A stretch of DNA of 64,000 nt, from assembly GCA_028281925.1 (NCBI GenBank), contig JANQIX010000043.1, positions 114,826-178,825 on the forward strand, read 5' to 3'. The position numbers were made by a program, and so were the translations under genes. How positions within the stretch are numbered: the stretch's first letter is position 1; each line of letters starts with the position of its first letter. This DNA is from Alphaproteobacteria bacterium (GTDB lineage: Bacteria > Pseudomonadota > Alphaproteobacteria > DSM-16000 > Inquilinaceae). The notes under the pieces are model-generated. The model made no database searches. It saw only the letters and a list, made by a program, of their open reading frames with translations, and was not told the origin of the DNA. Below are positions 10,112-18,125 of the stretch, one piece after another.

Positions 10112-10864
10112 TTACAGGGAGAGAGCGGCAGCATCCCGCAATACGGCCGTAGCCGCCTTGGTATAGCGCCCATCGGTTTCGTGCAGCACCAGCCCGACCG
10201 ACATCACAGTACCGCCGCGCCCGCCCTTGCGGGCGGCCACGATCACCCTTTTTGCCGGCCGGCCGGCCTTGGGCCAGAGCGGAAAGACATGCGCGCTGCC
10301 GAATCGGGGCGACAGCAAGGCCAGGATCTCTTGCAGCCGGTCGGCGCGGTGGATCAGCGTCAGCGTGCCCTTGGGCCTGAGTGCCGCCCACGCCCGATCG
10401 ATCCAGGGTGCGAGCCCTCCGGCGCCCTCAACCGTCGCCTGCCGCCGCCCTGGCTCAGGCGAGGCGGTATGGCCGGCTGCCGCCAGATAGGGGGGGTTGG
10501 CAATCACCTGGTCGAAGCTCTCCGGCGCCAGCACATCGTCGGCCGCGGCAATGTCCCCCGCCAAAAGGCGCACCCGGTCGGCGACGCCGTTCAACTTCGC
10601 GTTATCCCGTGCCAGCGCCAGATGGTCAGGGTCGCTGTCCAGCCCGACGATCGACACGGCGGGAAGGCGCGCTGCCAGGCACAGCGAGGCGGCGCCGGTG
10701 CCGCAGCCGAGATCGAGGACGCAGGCGCCATCGCGCGCGTCGACCGTCGCCGCCAACAGCACCGGATCGATGGCCACGCGATAGCCGCCCGCCGGCTGGC
10801 GCAGCACCACACGGCCGCCCAGCAGCCGGTCTTCCGTGGTGCCGGCCGCCTCAGGCCCCGCCAT
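10112..10864 (-). CDS. TrmN6-like tRNA1(Val) A37 N6-methyltransferase
   Basis: A 250-residue Rossmann methyltransferase. Motif I is VLDLGCGTGAASLCLA (SAM binding), an acidic residue ends strand 2 (VGLDSDP), and motif IV is NPPYLAAAG, the NPPY signature of N6-adenine methylases. The N-terminus TEDRLLGGRVVLRQPAGGY matches the YfiC/TrmN6 group, whose E. coli member modifies A37 of tRNA1-Val. The ATG lies inside the end of the upstream DUF2007-type gene (14-base overlap), so the two are translationally coupled. Assignment of the exact target base is by family only. Confidence 0.85.
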   Translation of the reverse strand: MAGPEAAGTTEDRLLGGRVVLRQPAGGYRVAIDPVLLAATVDARDGACVLDLGCGTGAASLCLAARLPAVSIVGLDSDPDHLALARDNAKLNGVADRVRLLAGDIAAADDVLAPESFDQVIANPPYLAAAGHTASPEPGRRQATVEGAGGLAPWIDRAWAALRPKGTLTLIHRADRLQEILALLSPRFGSAHVFPLWPKAGRPAKRVIVAARKGGRGGTVMSVGLVLHETDGRYTKAATAVLRDAAALSL

Positions 10865-11075
10865 CCGGCAGCTCTTCGCCGGTCTCGATCAGCACCCGGC
10901 GGGCCTGCTGAAGGTCTTCGTCCGCCACCATCAGCCGGCGCTGGATGGCGCTGATGCTGCCTTCCAGTATGGAGGTATGGGTGTCCAGCACGATCGCAGG
11001 GATGCCGGCATCGGCCAAGAGGGCCGTCAGCCAAGACAGCCGGACGGGATCGGTGGTCCGCAGAAGCTCTTTCAT
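10851..11075 (-). CDS. DUF2007-type putative signal-transducing protein
   Basis: A 74-residue protein. MKELLRTTDPVRLSWLTALL, AGIPAIVLDTHTS and LMVADEDLQQARRVL match the short GlnB-like fold of DUF2007 proteins, which often precede TrmN6-type methyltransferases in alphaproteobacteria. It overlaps the methyltransferase gene by 14 bases. It is the first gene of the minus-strand run and is divergent from ispB, with about 100 bases between the starts for both promoters. Biochemical role unknown. Confidence 0.85.
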   Translation of the reverse strand: MKELLRTTDPVRLSWLTALLADAGIPAIVLDTHTSILEGSISAIQRRLMVADEDLQQARRVLIETGEELPDGGA

Positions 11076-11173
11076 CGGGGGCAGGACCGTGTCAAAGCCG
11101 CAGAAATGGGTTGTGGCCCGGTCATGCCTATGGGCCGCAGCGACCCGGGCTTGACCCCAGAGGGGCGCACCTT

Positions 11174-12241
11174 ATGCTCTGCCTCATGAGCCGGGCCGTC
11201 AATCAACTGGTTGACGCCGGCATCGTTGACGATGGGGACGAAAAGGTGGACGTGCGCAGCCTGGACGGTGCGCTGGACGCCCTTGTCGCCCTCGTCGGCG
11301 ACGATCTGGCGGCCGTCAACCAGCTCATCGTCGATAACATGCACAGCCCCGTCGCGCTGATCCCTCAGCTCGCGCGGTACATTGTCGCGTCAGGCGGCAA
11401 GCGGCTGCGGCCGCTGTTGGTGCTGGCCTCGGCCAGGATGTGCGGGCATGACGGCGGGCGCCAGCTGGGCCTGGCCGCGGCGGTGGAGTTCATCCACACC
11501 GCCACGCTCTTGCACGACGATGTGGTGGACAACAGCGATCTGCGCCGCGGCAAGGCCTCGGCCAACGAGGTGTTCGGCAACAAGCCCAGCGTGCTGGTGG
11601 GCGACTTCCTGTTCGCCCGCGCCTTCCAGCTGATGGTGCGCGACGGCTCGCTGGAGGTGCTGGACATCCTATCGAACGCGTCGGCCGTGATCGCGGAGGG
11701 CGAGGTGCTGCAGCTCGCCGCCTCCAACGACACGACGACGGACGAAGCCGTGTATCTGGACGTGGTGCGCGCCAAGACGGCGGAGTTGTTTTCCGCCGCC
11801 TGCCGCATCGGCGCCGTGGTGGCCGCCCGCCCGGCCGAAGACCGCCAGGCCATGGCGGATTACGGCCTGAATCTGGGCATCGCCTTCCAGCTGGTCGACG
11901 ACGTGCTGGACTATTCCGCTGCCCAGGCGCGCCTGGGCAAGGCCGTGGGCGACGATTTCCGTGAGGGCAAGATCACGCTTCCGGTGGTGCTGGCCGTGGC
12001 CCTGGCGGATGAGGAGGAGCGCCATTTCTGGCGCCGCTGCCTGGAAGACCTGGACCAGACGCCGGAAGACCTCGACCGCGCGCTGGCCCTGATGGCCCGC
12101 CACGGCACGCTGGACACCGCCATGGCCCGCGCCCGCGACTATGGCGCGCGTGCGACCCAGGCGATGCTGCACTTCGCGCCATCGCCCGAACGCCAGGCGC
12201 TGTTGGACATCGTGCAGTTCTGCATCGGCCGCGATTACTGA
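11174..12241 (+). CDS. ispB: Trans-polyprenyl (octaprenyl) diphosphate synthase
   Basis: Builds the long isoprenoid chain used for ubiquinone side chains from FPP/GGPP and IPP. First aspartate-rich motif: LLHDDVVDNSDLRRG. Second: QLVDDVLDYSA. The segment SGGKRLRPLLVLASARMCG carries the pyrophosphate-binding KR. I chose the ATG at 11174 because an AGAGGGGC site sits seven to eight bases upstream; ATG 11186 is an alternative. The product is about 355 residues. Chain length (C40, C50) cannot be read from the sequence. Confidence 0.92.
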   Translation: MLCLMSRAVNQLVDAGIVDDGDEKVDVRSLDGALDALVALVGDDLAAVNQLIVDNMHSPVALIPQLARYIVASGGKRLRPLLVLASARMCGHDGGRQLGLAAAVEFIHTATLLHDDVVDNSDLRRGKASANEVFGNKPSVLVGDFLFARAFQLMVRDGSLEVLDILSNASAVIAEGEVLQLAASNDTTTDEAVYLDVVRAKTAELFSAACRIGAVVAARPAEDRQAMADYGLNLGIAFQLVDDVLDYSAAQARLGKAVGDDFREGKITLPVVLAVALADEEERHFWRRCLEDLDQTPEDLDRALALMARHGTLDTAMARARDYGARATQAMLHFAPSPERQALLDIVQFCIGRDY

Positions 12242-12331
12242 GGCGCGGGGGCGCCGCGAAGCGCGCGCATGACTGCGCGATCCGGACTGATGCTCCGGAT
12301 GACCACGGGTCAACAAGACAGTCGTGCGAAA

Positions 12332-12431
12332 GGGCAGGAGATGCCCGCCTCCGCGGGCATGACGTATTCGGTTTGATGTGTTGTTTTCCGTCAACCGGAA
12401 CGTCGTCCTCGCGAAGGCGAGGACCTCCCTG
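12332..12431. repeat. Dispersed intergenic hairpin-pair element, copy A
   Basis: Two perfect short hairpins about 45 bases apart. One is at 12341-12360 (arms atgcccg/cgggcat). The other is at 12405-12424 (arms gtcctcgc/gcgaggac with a gaag loop). The same pair, with flanking gatgacg and gtcgtc/acct words, recurs at 29957-30040 and 51982-52065. It occupies most of the 310-base gap between ispB and the tRNA gene; nothing else is recognisable in that gap. Confidence 0.75.
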
Positions 12432-12551
12432 GCATTGGGTCAGGCACTCCAACCTTTCGCCCACGGCGCGGCATCGTCTCTGCCCAAAGCCGCACCCGCA
12501 GCTTGAACCCGACCGACGATGGGTCTATAAGGCGCGCCTGCTTCCCCCGGT

Positions 12552-12628
12552 CGGAGTGTAGCTCAGCCTGGTAGAGCACTGTCTTCGGGAGGCAGGGGCC
12601 GGTGGTTCGAATCCACTCACTCCGACCA
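12552..12628 (+). tRNA. tRNA-Pro (anticodon CGG)
   Basis: A complete cloverleaf of 77 bases including an encoded CCA. Acceptor arms cggagtg (12552-12558) and cactccg (12618-12624) pair fully, followed by discriminator A and CCA. The D-arm is gctc...gagc. The anticodon stem ctgtc/ggcag encloses loop ttcggga, so positions 34-36 are CGG and read the proline codon CCG. T-arm: ggtgg, ttcgaat, ccact. Its 3' end borders the AT-richer accessory block, a typical integration point for islands. Confidence 0.97.
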
Positions 12629-13074
12629 AAGCAATTCCGCCGCATATGGCCAGTGACGACGGACCCCTGCTCCTGACTTGGGAACGCTCCTAGGGGACGC
12701 AACGGTGTATCCCATGCGTTGCGGCGCACGCCATATGGTCAGACGCTTCGTGAGCCCCGATGATCTCTTTCGTGTTTTCGGAGCTGTCACGGAGGGATGC
12801 GGCGATTACCGAAAGTGGTGCGCCCAGGATCGCAGAGTCAAGTCGCGCAATGTGGCGCTGTACGTGCAGTGCCGCCCCTGCCAAGTTTGACCAAGCGAGC
12901 AGCTACCCCTTTCCTTGACACCTCTCGCCTCCCCACAGTCGCAGCACGCCCGTAGAGGCTCATCGACGAGAGACCACCTTCCGCAACATGCAACTTATGA
13001 CTTCCTACATCATTCAGATCACCTACAGGTATCGCCACACCTTCGACAAGCTGTTTCAAGAGGCGTTTGTCTAA
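12629..13074. other. Gene-poor segment at the tRNA-side edge of the accessory block
   Basis: About 450 bases without a gene I can support. The only plus-strand frame of note (12678-12890, 70 codons) has no ribosome site or recognisable motif. Base composition shifts to a more AT-rich character from roughly 12900 onward. I saw no integrase remnant and no second copy of the tRNA 3' end here. Confidence 0.5.
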
Positions 13075-13761
13075 CTACCGCCCAGTTCCTTTCGCAGAAA
13101 TAATCTTCATGCTTTCAATTCCGTTATGGTCTTCGTTAAGGTCCACTCGCGTAAGAGATGTTATTCCCACCGCTTGAACATATGACTGCTCAAACGTACA
13201 AGTATTCTCCCCACCTATGTGTCGAAGCGATGGGTAGACAATAGACCTAATCCCGTCATCTCTGAGATTTTTTCCGATTATCTGACATACCGCATGATCG
13301 TCCGAACGCAATTCCTCAAACTTGACAAACGCCTCTTTGAGGTCCGATTTATCACCCACGATCACGTATACGAAGTTCGTATAGTTTGTAGTCTTCTTGC
13401 TCCTACGCCCCTGCGCAATACGTCTCCTCACGAGCTCTCGTCTTTCCGCATTTGCCGTGCCGACCTTCCTTGAACAGTAAAGGGCATGAAAGTCGATATT
13501 GAACCTTTCTGGAGAAATCGCCCCCAGAAAGCTATCTTTAAGATGCTTTTCGGCTTGTGCCCTGAATACAACAGCCTCGGGGTACTTCCTACTATCGGCA
13601 ATTCCCAGGTACGTCTTAAAGGCGTTAACTACTTTCGGATCAAGCGACAGTCCTTCCTCATAAGATTGATCAGATTCCAAGAAAGCGGAGCGAACTACCT
13701 TAAGCTTCCGTCTTATCACACGCGCCTGTCGGCAGTCCCCTATGATATGATCAATACTCAT
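13075..13761 (-). CDS. RES-domain protein, putative NAD+-consuming toxin
   Basis: A 228-residue protein whose second half fits the RES domain. RES toxins degrade or transfer from NAD+ and arrest growth unless held by an Xre/ParS-type antitoxin. Seen in order: AVVFRAQ (Arg ~67, the early conserved arginine), SPERFNIDFHALYCSRKVGTA (RF...LY...TA), NAERREL (Glu ~107, the conserved acid), LRDDGIRSIVYPSLRHIGG (Ser ~178 in the G..YPS.R signature). The N-terminal ~50 residues are an extension with no assignment. The ATG at 13761 overlaps the antitoxin-like gene stop by 11 bases; a GTG lies one codon upstream. Codon use is more AT-rich than the surrounding genes. Assignment is by eye; the RES fold is likely, the enzymatic activity is inferred. 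Confidence 0.7.
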   Translation of the reverse strand: MSIDHIIGDCRQARVIRRKLKVVRSAFLESDQSYEEGLSLDPKVVNAFKTYLGIADSRKYPEAVVFRAQAEKHLKDSFLGAISPERFNIDFHALYCSRKVGTANAERRELVRRRIAQGRRSKKTTNYTNFVYVIVGDKSDLKEAFVKFEELRSDDHAVCQIIGKNLRDDGIRSIVYPSLRHIGGENTCTFEQSYVQAVGITSLTRVDLNEDHNGIESMKIISAKGTGR

Positions 13762-14683
13762 CACGCAGATACCGAATTACTGCTCGCATATTCTCTACTG
13801 GTCCTGAAATCAGGCCCTCGATCGGCGCATGCCCACCTTCGAAGAGCGTACCATGCCGAAGCCATTCCAGCACACCCTGACGAGACCCGATGAGATCAAG
13901 CGCAACAGCCTTAAACTCAAATAATAGCGCGATCCTCTCAAACCAATCTCGGGTGGGTCGATCTTTCCCGTCAAAGAAGGACTCGATCGAAAGAGTTATC
14001 CCTCCAGTCCCAAGCACGTTAATCAGCTCCTCCTCACTGAGATCCAAGAACCTGCCCAGCTCAATAAGGGTTTGCTTGCATTCCGCGAGAGTAAGATTGT
14101 TTGGGAATTCAGCCTTCAAACGCAATGGCTGTGCCCTAACACTGCCCACCAGCCCAGTTGCAATCTCCCGAAAATCGGTCAGATACTTTGCGATAGCTTC
14201 ATCTTGCTGGTTGCCGTCGACGCCGAGCTTCCTACAAACATAAACATCCAAGTCCGACCTAAATGATCGAGCTGATTTTACTGTAATATCGTCAGGATTT
14301 GCGCTCAGGTAGATAAAAGGCCTTCTAGGAATGCTTCCATCTTTGACACTTGGCGCTAACAACCGCTCCATAACGAGGAGTCCGGCGGTGCGCCCTTTCT
14401 CCGTCGGAACTTTAGTACCGTCAGGGAGCGTCAGTACATCAAGATCCGGAATATTTATGTCCACTGCCGAGCCAAGAAGGATTCTATCCTCTCCCCCCTC
14501 AGAGAAGCTCTCCAACTGGTCTATGTAATCCTCTACGCTATCGAATATCTCAACGCTAACCCCTAACTCGTTTAGAAAATCCTGCTCTCGCCTTACACTC
14601 AGACGATCATCGTCGAAAATCGGAAAATAAAGTTCTCTGGCAACCTCCAAATTGCCCCCGCGCTTGGCATTATCAAGTGGCAT
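13751..14683 (-). CDS. Receiver domain fused to an Xre/MbcA/ParS-type antitoxin domain
   Basis: 310 residues with two parts. The N-terminal part (~15-155) has receiver-domain landmarks in order: acidic cluster IFDDD (24-26), candidate phosphoacceptor D75 in SAVDINIP after a third strand, S128 in FIYLSA after a fourth, K152 in VYVCRK after a fifth. The C-terminal part (~197-310) resembles MbcA/ParS antitoxins: a helical HTH-like region with TLSIESFFDGK and WFERIALLFEF, then VLEWLRHGT, GGHAPIEGLISGPVENM and VIRYLRDEY, the toxin-binding signature. An AGGGG site precedes the ATG, which overlaps the kinase gene stop by 11 bases. With the RES gene next door the natural reading is an antitoxin whose state depends on phosphorylation. 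The family parts are visible; the regulation is inference. Confidence 0.72.
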   Translation of the reverse strand: MPLDNAKRGGNLEVARELYFPIFDDDRLSVRREQDFLNELGVSVEIFDSVEDYIDQLESFSEGGEDRILLGSAVDINIPDLDVLTLPDGTKVPTEKGRTAGLLVMERLLAPSVKDGSIPRRPFIYLSANPDDITVKSARSFRSDLDVYVCRKLGVDGNQQDEAIAKYLTDFREIATGLVGSVRAQPLRLKAEFPNNLTLAECKQTLIELGRFLDLSEEELINVLGTGGITLSIESFFDGKDRPTRDWFERIALLFEFKAVALDLIGSRQGVLEWLRHGTLFEGGHAPIEGLISGPVENMRAVIRYLRDEY

Positions 14684-16151
14684 CGTTACCCCTCACTTCA
14701 ACGTGCTCAGCTTTAAACCCAACGCGCACCGAGAACAAGTCGTATCTCTCTGAGATATCGTTCTGAGACCAAAACGTCTCGAAATACGGTTCGCGGCTTG
14801 ACGCAGCCGGCTCCACTCTGAAACGAAGGCCGTGCCGGTCACAAAGCTCCTTAACGCGCGTCAACCCTTGGCCTGTGCCCGTAGCCTCTTCCGGGAGGTT
14901 TGATGCTCTCACTCCAGCCTCAACAAGACGGTACTTTTCCGCCTGCGGCACCGGCCGTGTGAGATTTACAACGTAGATGGTCGGCCTGCCTTTCCTATCG
15001 AGATGGAAAAATATGTGGGTCGCGGTGCCGGCTACCTTGTACTTCCGGGAGTTGACCAATAGTTCACTGAGGATCTCGGACAACGACCTTCGGCTTATGT
15101 TGCTTAGAATTAGAGAATTTTTGGGCAGAATGATGTCAACTTTAATTTTGTCAGAAGCGCCTGTGGTGTTTAGTAAAGAGCCTCTTCGCGCATCATGTAG
15201 TAACTGTGCGATAGAATACTGAATATCATCTTCGTTGCTCGGTCGCACAGATTGCTCTGGGCTTCGCCGCTCATCGTTAAAATGATCTTGCGGATTTAGC
15301 CCCCAATCTTCACGATAAGGTTTTTCGCCAAAAGGCGACGAAACTCTGAGCAGATTCTTGAATTGTCTCGATAGTTCGTTTTCTAATTTAGAAGGCGGGC
15401 TTCCGTCATCGGATACTGTGTGGTTCTTCTTGTACAGGTCAAATCCGCTATTTAAAGCACTTATAACCGGCTGCACTGTGTGCCGAAAATAGCTCCGCAT
15501 GTTTAGAGTTGGTCGCATAGAAAGCCTGTTGCTAAGGAAAGAAACTCTAAAAATACTGCAAATGCGATCAAAATTGGAATCAGTTAGCGGTGAATTAAAG
15601 AAAAAAGTTTGCAAGCAACTGTAATGATGGTCAGATTGCTGATATCGGAACAAAAAAGCCCGCGTGTTGCGGTCAGGTCGCGGAATCTGAGCGACTGAAT
15701 CTCCATCAAAAAGCGCTACGACACTTTGAGCATCCAGTTTCACAATGTCCGTATCATTTAACCTTCGATCAATTCGATCCTCAGGTATTTCGAAAATATC
15801 CCGTGCATCCCAAACCCGTCCCGACAGAAAGCGATACTTATAATGAAGAGAAGACATTGGCGAAAATTGTGTTTCAAAAAACGAAATTACAACGCGTGGG
15901 ATGCAACTTGAAGCGAAGCGATTGATTGTCAACGTCCGTATGCGTGGATCCGTGCTTTGAACTTGGAGCAACTGTCCAATTACCGGCAGCGTGGCCCGAA
16001 GCACTTCAAGCTGTTTTGGTAGCTCAAGCTTCGATGTGATGTCAACAACGCTCTGAAATCGCTTCTCCAGTCGCCGTTTTCCTTTCACGAGGCTTCCATC
16101 GGGAAGGAAAATTTGTTCAATAGCATTTGCGGCTGTCATAATATCTTTCAT
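14673..16151 (-). CDS. Histidine-kinase-like ATPase, first gene of the toxin-antitoxin operon
   Basis: A 492-residue protein without membrane segments. The C-terminal ~150 residues show a GHKL ATPase: N-box LSEILSELLVNSRKY (E363, N367) and G2 box ATGTGQGLTRVKELCDRHG. The usual DxGxG of the G1 box is replaced by VVNLTRPVP, as in some atypical kinases. YFRHTVQPVISALNSGFDL around residue 222 resembles a dimerisation/H-box helix, with H224 as a possible phosphate acceptor. The N-terminal ~200 residues look like a mixed sensor domain, perhaps GAF-like, with no assignment. It overlaps the receiver-antitoxin gene by 11 bases, so it is the likely partner kinase. The start is the ATG at 16151; an ATG four codons on (16139) is an alternative. 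Confidence 0.65.
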   Translation of the reverse strand: MKDIMTAANAIEQIFLPDGSLVKGKRRLEKRFQSVVDITSKLELPKQLEVLRATLPVIGQLLQVQSTDPRIRTLTINRFASSCIPRVVISFFETQFSPMSSLHYKYRFLSGRVWDARDIFEIPEDRIDRRLNDTDIVKLDAQSVVALFDGDSVAQIPRPDRNTRAFLFRYQQSDHHYSCLQTFFFNSPLTDSNFDRICSIFRVSFLSNRLSMRPTLNMRSYFRHTVQPVISALNSGFDLYKKNHTVSDDGSPPSKLENELSRQFKNLLRVSSPFGEKPYREDWGLNPQDHFNDERRSPEQSVRPSNEDDIQYSIAQLLHDARRGSLLNTTGASDKIKVDIILPKNSLILSNISRRSLSEILSELLVNSRKYKVAGTATHIFFHLDRKGRPTIYVVNLTRPVPQAEKYRLVEAGVRASNLPEEATGTGQGLTRVKELCDRHGLRFRVEPAASSREPYFETFWSQNDISERYDLFSVRVGFKAEHVEVRGNDAT

Positions 16152-16646
16152 GCCGTTATTTTATCCGATATTCGTTCGCGGGGCTATTGGCTCGTCTCTT
16201 GTTGGCCGTGTAGCGGTCGCAAGAAGGACGGTAGCTTGCCTAAGCCGCTGTGTAATACGGCGGGTCCACCCGTTGGCAAGGCTTTTCGTGGCACAAGCGG
16301 CGGACGTCCTGTTTTGTAAGCTACTGACATCCTGCTCGTGGCCCGGAACGGCCGCACAACATTCGATAGCCGCTATTCTCAGCGTGTCCGGAGAAAGGGT
16401 GGTTTCTGCACCCGACGCAAACCCCGTGCATGACCGAGTTCTTTAAGCCCCGAAAATCATTCACTGATGCCTTTCGGCTCATCGGGCACAGATCGCTTCT
16501 GGCCCTTCTACATCGACGAAAGACCTGCCCCCCTGTGCGAGAACGCTTTGCTCTTCTCAGTCCCCCTCTCAGTGACAGCCGACGTTCTCCAGTGGCGCTT
16601 CGCCCTCAAAGAAAGAGTCCGCGCTCCGTCGACTCCTCGCAGGGCG
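16152..16646. other. Intergenic segment upstream of the kinase-antitoxin-toxin operon
   Basis: About 495 bases with no gene I can support; plus-strand frames here lack ribosome sites and conserved motifs. Near the operon start the minus strand reads GATAAAAT about seven bases before the ATG at 16151, which could be a -10 element for a nearly leaderless transcript. That is speculative. No integrase fragment or copy of the tRNA-Pro 3' end was seen. Confidence 0.4.
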
Positions 16647-16868
16647 TCACTCGCTCCACTTTATCTGGAACTCGAGCTCCTGCTCTCCCCCCTCGCGTTC
16701 GTGTTCAATGGTGAAGACCGCGCGATCAGGAACATAGATCCGTTCGCCGGCGACCTGGATCTCGAAGTTCTTACCAGCTTCGAGGCAATCGGCGAGACGG
16801 CGCAGCTTTGCAACGAACTCCGCCCTGGAATAGCTCTTCTCGATGTCACGGTCTGGGGGCGTGGTCAT
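16647..16868 (-). CDS. Amphi-Trp domain protein
   Basis: A 73-residue protein starting at the ATG at 16868, with AGGAG about 10 bases upstream. Motifs SYSRAEFVAKLRRLADCLEAG, FEIQVAGERIYVPD and the ending LEFQIKWSE match the short amphi-Trp domain found in many bacteria and archaea (alternating hydrophobic residues, closing Trp). Function is unknown for the family. The frame is open upstream to 16967, but the added residues are low-complexity and basic. Confidence 0.75.
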   Translation of the reverse strand: MTTPPDRDIEKSYSRAEFVAKLRRLADCLEAGKNFEIQVAGERIYVPDRAVFTIEHEREGGEQELEFQIKWSE

Positions 16869-17041
16869 GTTTGGGGCTCCTGGCTTGAAAGGCTTGCGGC
16901 CGGACCTGTTCGCATTTGCAGTCCCATGGGGGCGGTCCTTCTTTGCCACCTTGGGGTCCCTATCCACGCCCCGGCCGCTTCAGTCAATACGTCAACGAAA
17001 GACCTGACCCCTCTTCTTTTGCAAGAAACGAAATCTACCCT

Positions 17042-17067
17042 ACACGACCCGCATCAGCGGGTCGTGT
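17042..17067 (-). terminator. Intrinsic terminator of the small secreted protein gene
   Basis: A perfect 11-bp stem (acacgacccgc / gcgggtcgtgt) with an atca loop. On the minus strand it lies 24 bases beyond the stop at 17091 and is followed by a T-rich run (gatttcgtttcttgc). Confidence 0.7.
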
Positions 17068-17090
17068 CTGGACGTGCTCTGTCGGCGAGT

Positions 17091-17360
17091 CTAGTCGCTG
17101 GTGCCGGTGCCCGGCTCGGCGGCCCATTCGTTCACGTCGACGGCCTCTTCGCGGCTGCCGAGGGGAGCCATGCGGGGGTCGTGCTCGTCGGACTGGACCG
17201 CGGCATGACCGTCGACCATCACGCCGCCGGGCTCGATCGCCGTTTCGGCGCTGCGGCCGATCGGGGCTTCCATCTCGCGGCTCGTCACCTCGGCCGCGGC
17301 CGGCAGGGCGGTGGAGGCCGCCGCGGCGGCCAGGATGGCAATCAGGGTTGAATATCGCAT
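17091..17360 (-). CDS. Small secreted hypothetical protein
   Basis: 89 residues. Residues 1-23 (MRYSTLIAILAAAAAS... ALPAAA) form a clear Sec signal peptide with an AxA-like cleavage site. The mature ~65 residues are acidic and probably disordered, with HDPRMAPLGSREEAVDVNEW as the only notable segment. No family recognised. It has its own terminator and no close same-strand partner. A 10-base palindrome (ggggatcccc) sits just upstream of the ATG. Confidence 0.6.
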   Translation of the reverse strand: MRYSTLIAILAAAAASTALPAAAEVTSREMEAPIGRSAETAIEPGGVMVDGHAAVQSDEHDPRMAPLGSREEAVDVNEWAAEPGTGTSD

Positions 17361-17483
17361 CGTAGGGGATCCCCGGTAATGGCTGTTGGCAGAAACGGGC
17401 CTCAGCCCACCGCCGCGCGCGCTTCTATAAGCTTTCGAACCTCCGCAGTCCAGTTTCCCCGCAGATCCGGCGATCGGAGCCCG

Positions 17484-18107
17484 CTAGTCCGCCGGCGCCG
17501 CGGCCGGGGCTGCATCTTCCGTCGCTGCCGCGCCGGCGGGAACACTCACTGCGGCGTCGTCCGCTGCGCTGCCTGTGTCCAAGCCCGTAGTCGGCTCGTC
17601 CATCAACAGCACGGGCGGATCATTGATCAGCGCTGCGGCGATATTAAGGCGCTGCGCCATGCCGTAGCTCATGCCCAGCGCACGGGCGGAGCTTTCGGCG
17701 ATCGAAACCGGTGCAGCCTCCATACTGGTCGCCGATTCCGGCCGCCAGCCCGGGGTCAAGGTCGGTGCCAGGGTCATGATACGGTCGTTCATCCCGGTCC
17801 CGAAATCCGGGAACGGGGGCAGAGCGACGGGTTGGCCGGCGTTCGTCTGCACCCGTTCCAGCGCGATCAGGACGCCGAGGTATCCGAGGCTGGCGTCCAG
17901 GCTAGCCTCGCACTGCTCCACTGTCGCCGGCCCCGGCGTCTCATCGTCGCCGCACAGCATCACGTGCAGCGCCCAGGCGGCCTGGCTATGCTCCTCCACC
18001 GTTGTCGGTGTCCAGCCGGTCGTGGCACCCGCCGGTGAGACCACAAGCGTCAGCCACGTCGCAGCCCCCAGACAGGCGCCGCGCCAAATGCGGGAACCTT
18101 CCGCCAT
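17484..18107 (-). CDS. Secreted hypothetical protein carrying an ABC-ATPase-like fragment
   Basis: 207 residues. N-terminal hydrophobic segment [18 protein letters not shown] looks like a signal peptide. A pair of cysteines (MLCGDD, VEQCEAS) lies in the following unassigned domain. Residues ~144-178 (about 17573-17678) read [12 protein letters not shown], then [21 protein letters not shown]. This closely mimics the signature, Walker B and D-loop of an ABC transporter ATPase, but there is no Walker A and no room for the rest of the domain. The C-terminus is Ala/Pro-rich. A GGGAGGG site precedes the ATG, 18 bases after the MreB-like gene, so the two are probably an operon. ATP hydrolysis is not expected. 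Confidence 0.65.
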   Translation of the reverse strand: MAEGSRIWRGACLGAATWLTLVVSPAGATTGWTPTTVEEHSQAAWALHVMLCGDDETPGPATVEQCEASLDASLGYLGVLIALERVQTNAGQPVALPPFPDFGTGMNDRIMTLAPTLTPGWRPESATSMEAAPVSIAESSARALGMSYGMAQRLNIAAALINDPPVLLMDEPTTGLDTGSAADDAAVSVPAGAAATEDAAPAAAPAD

Positions 18108-18125
18108 CAGCCGACCCTCCCCCAG

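Noticed and set aside
12678..12890. A 70-codon plus-strand frame after the tRNA
   Set aside because: No ribosome site or motif, and in a gene-poor segment; not enough to call a gene.
16510..17010. Short direct repeat acgaaagacctg near 16515 and 16992
   Set aside because: Only about 12 bases match well and the flanks diverge; it does not resemble the tRNA 3' end, so I did not call it an attachment site.
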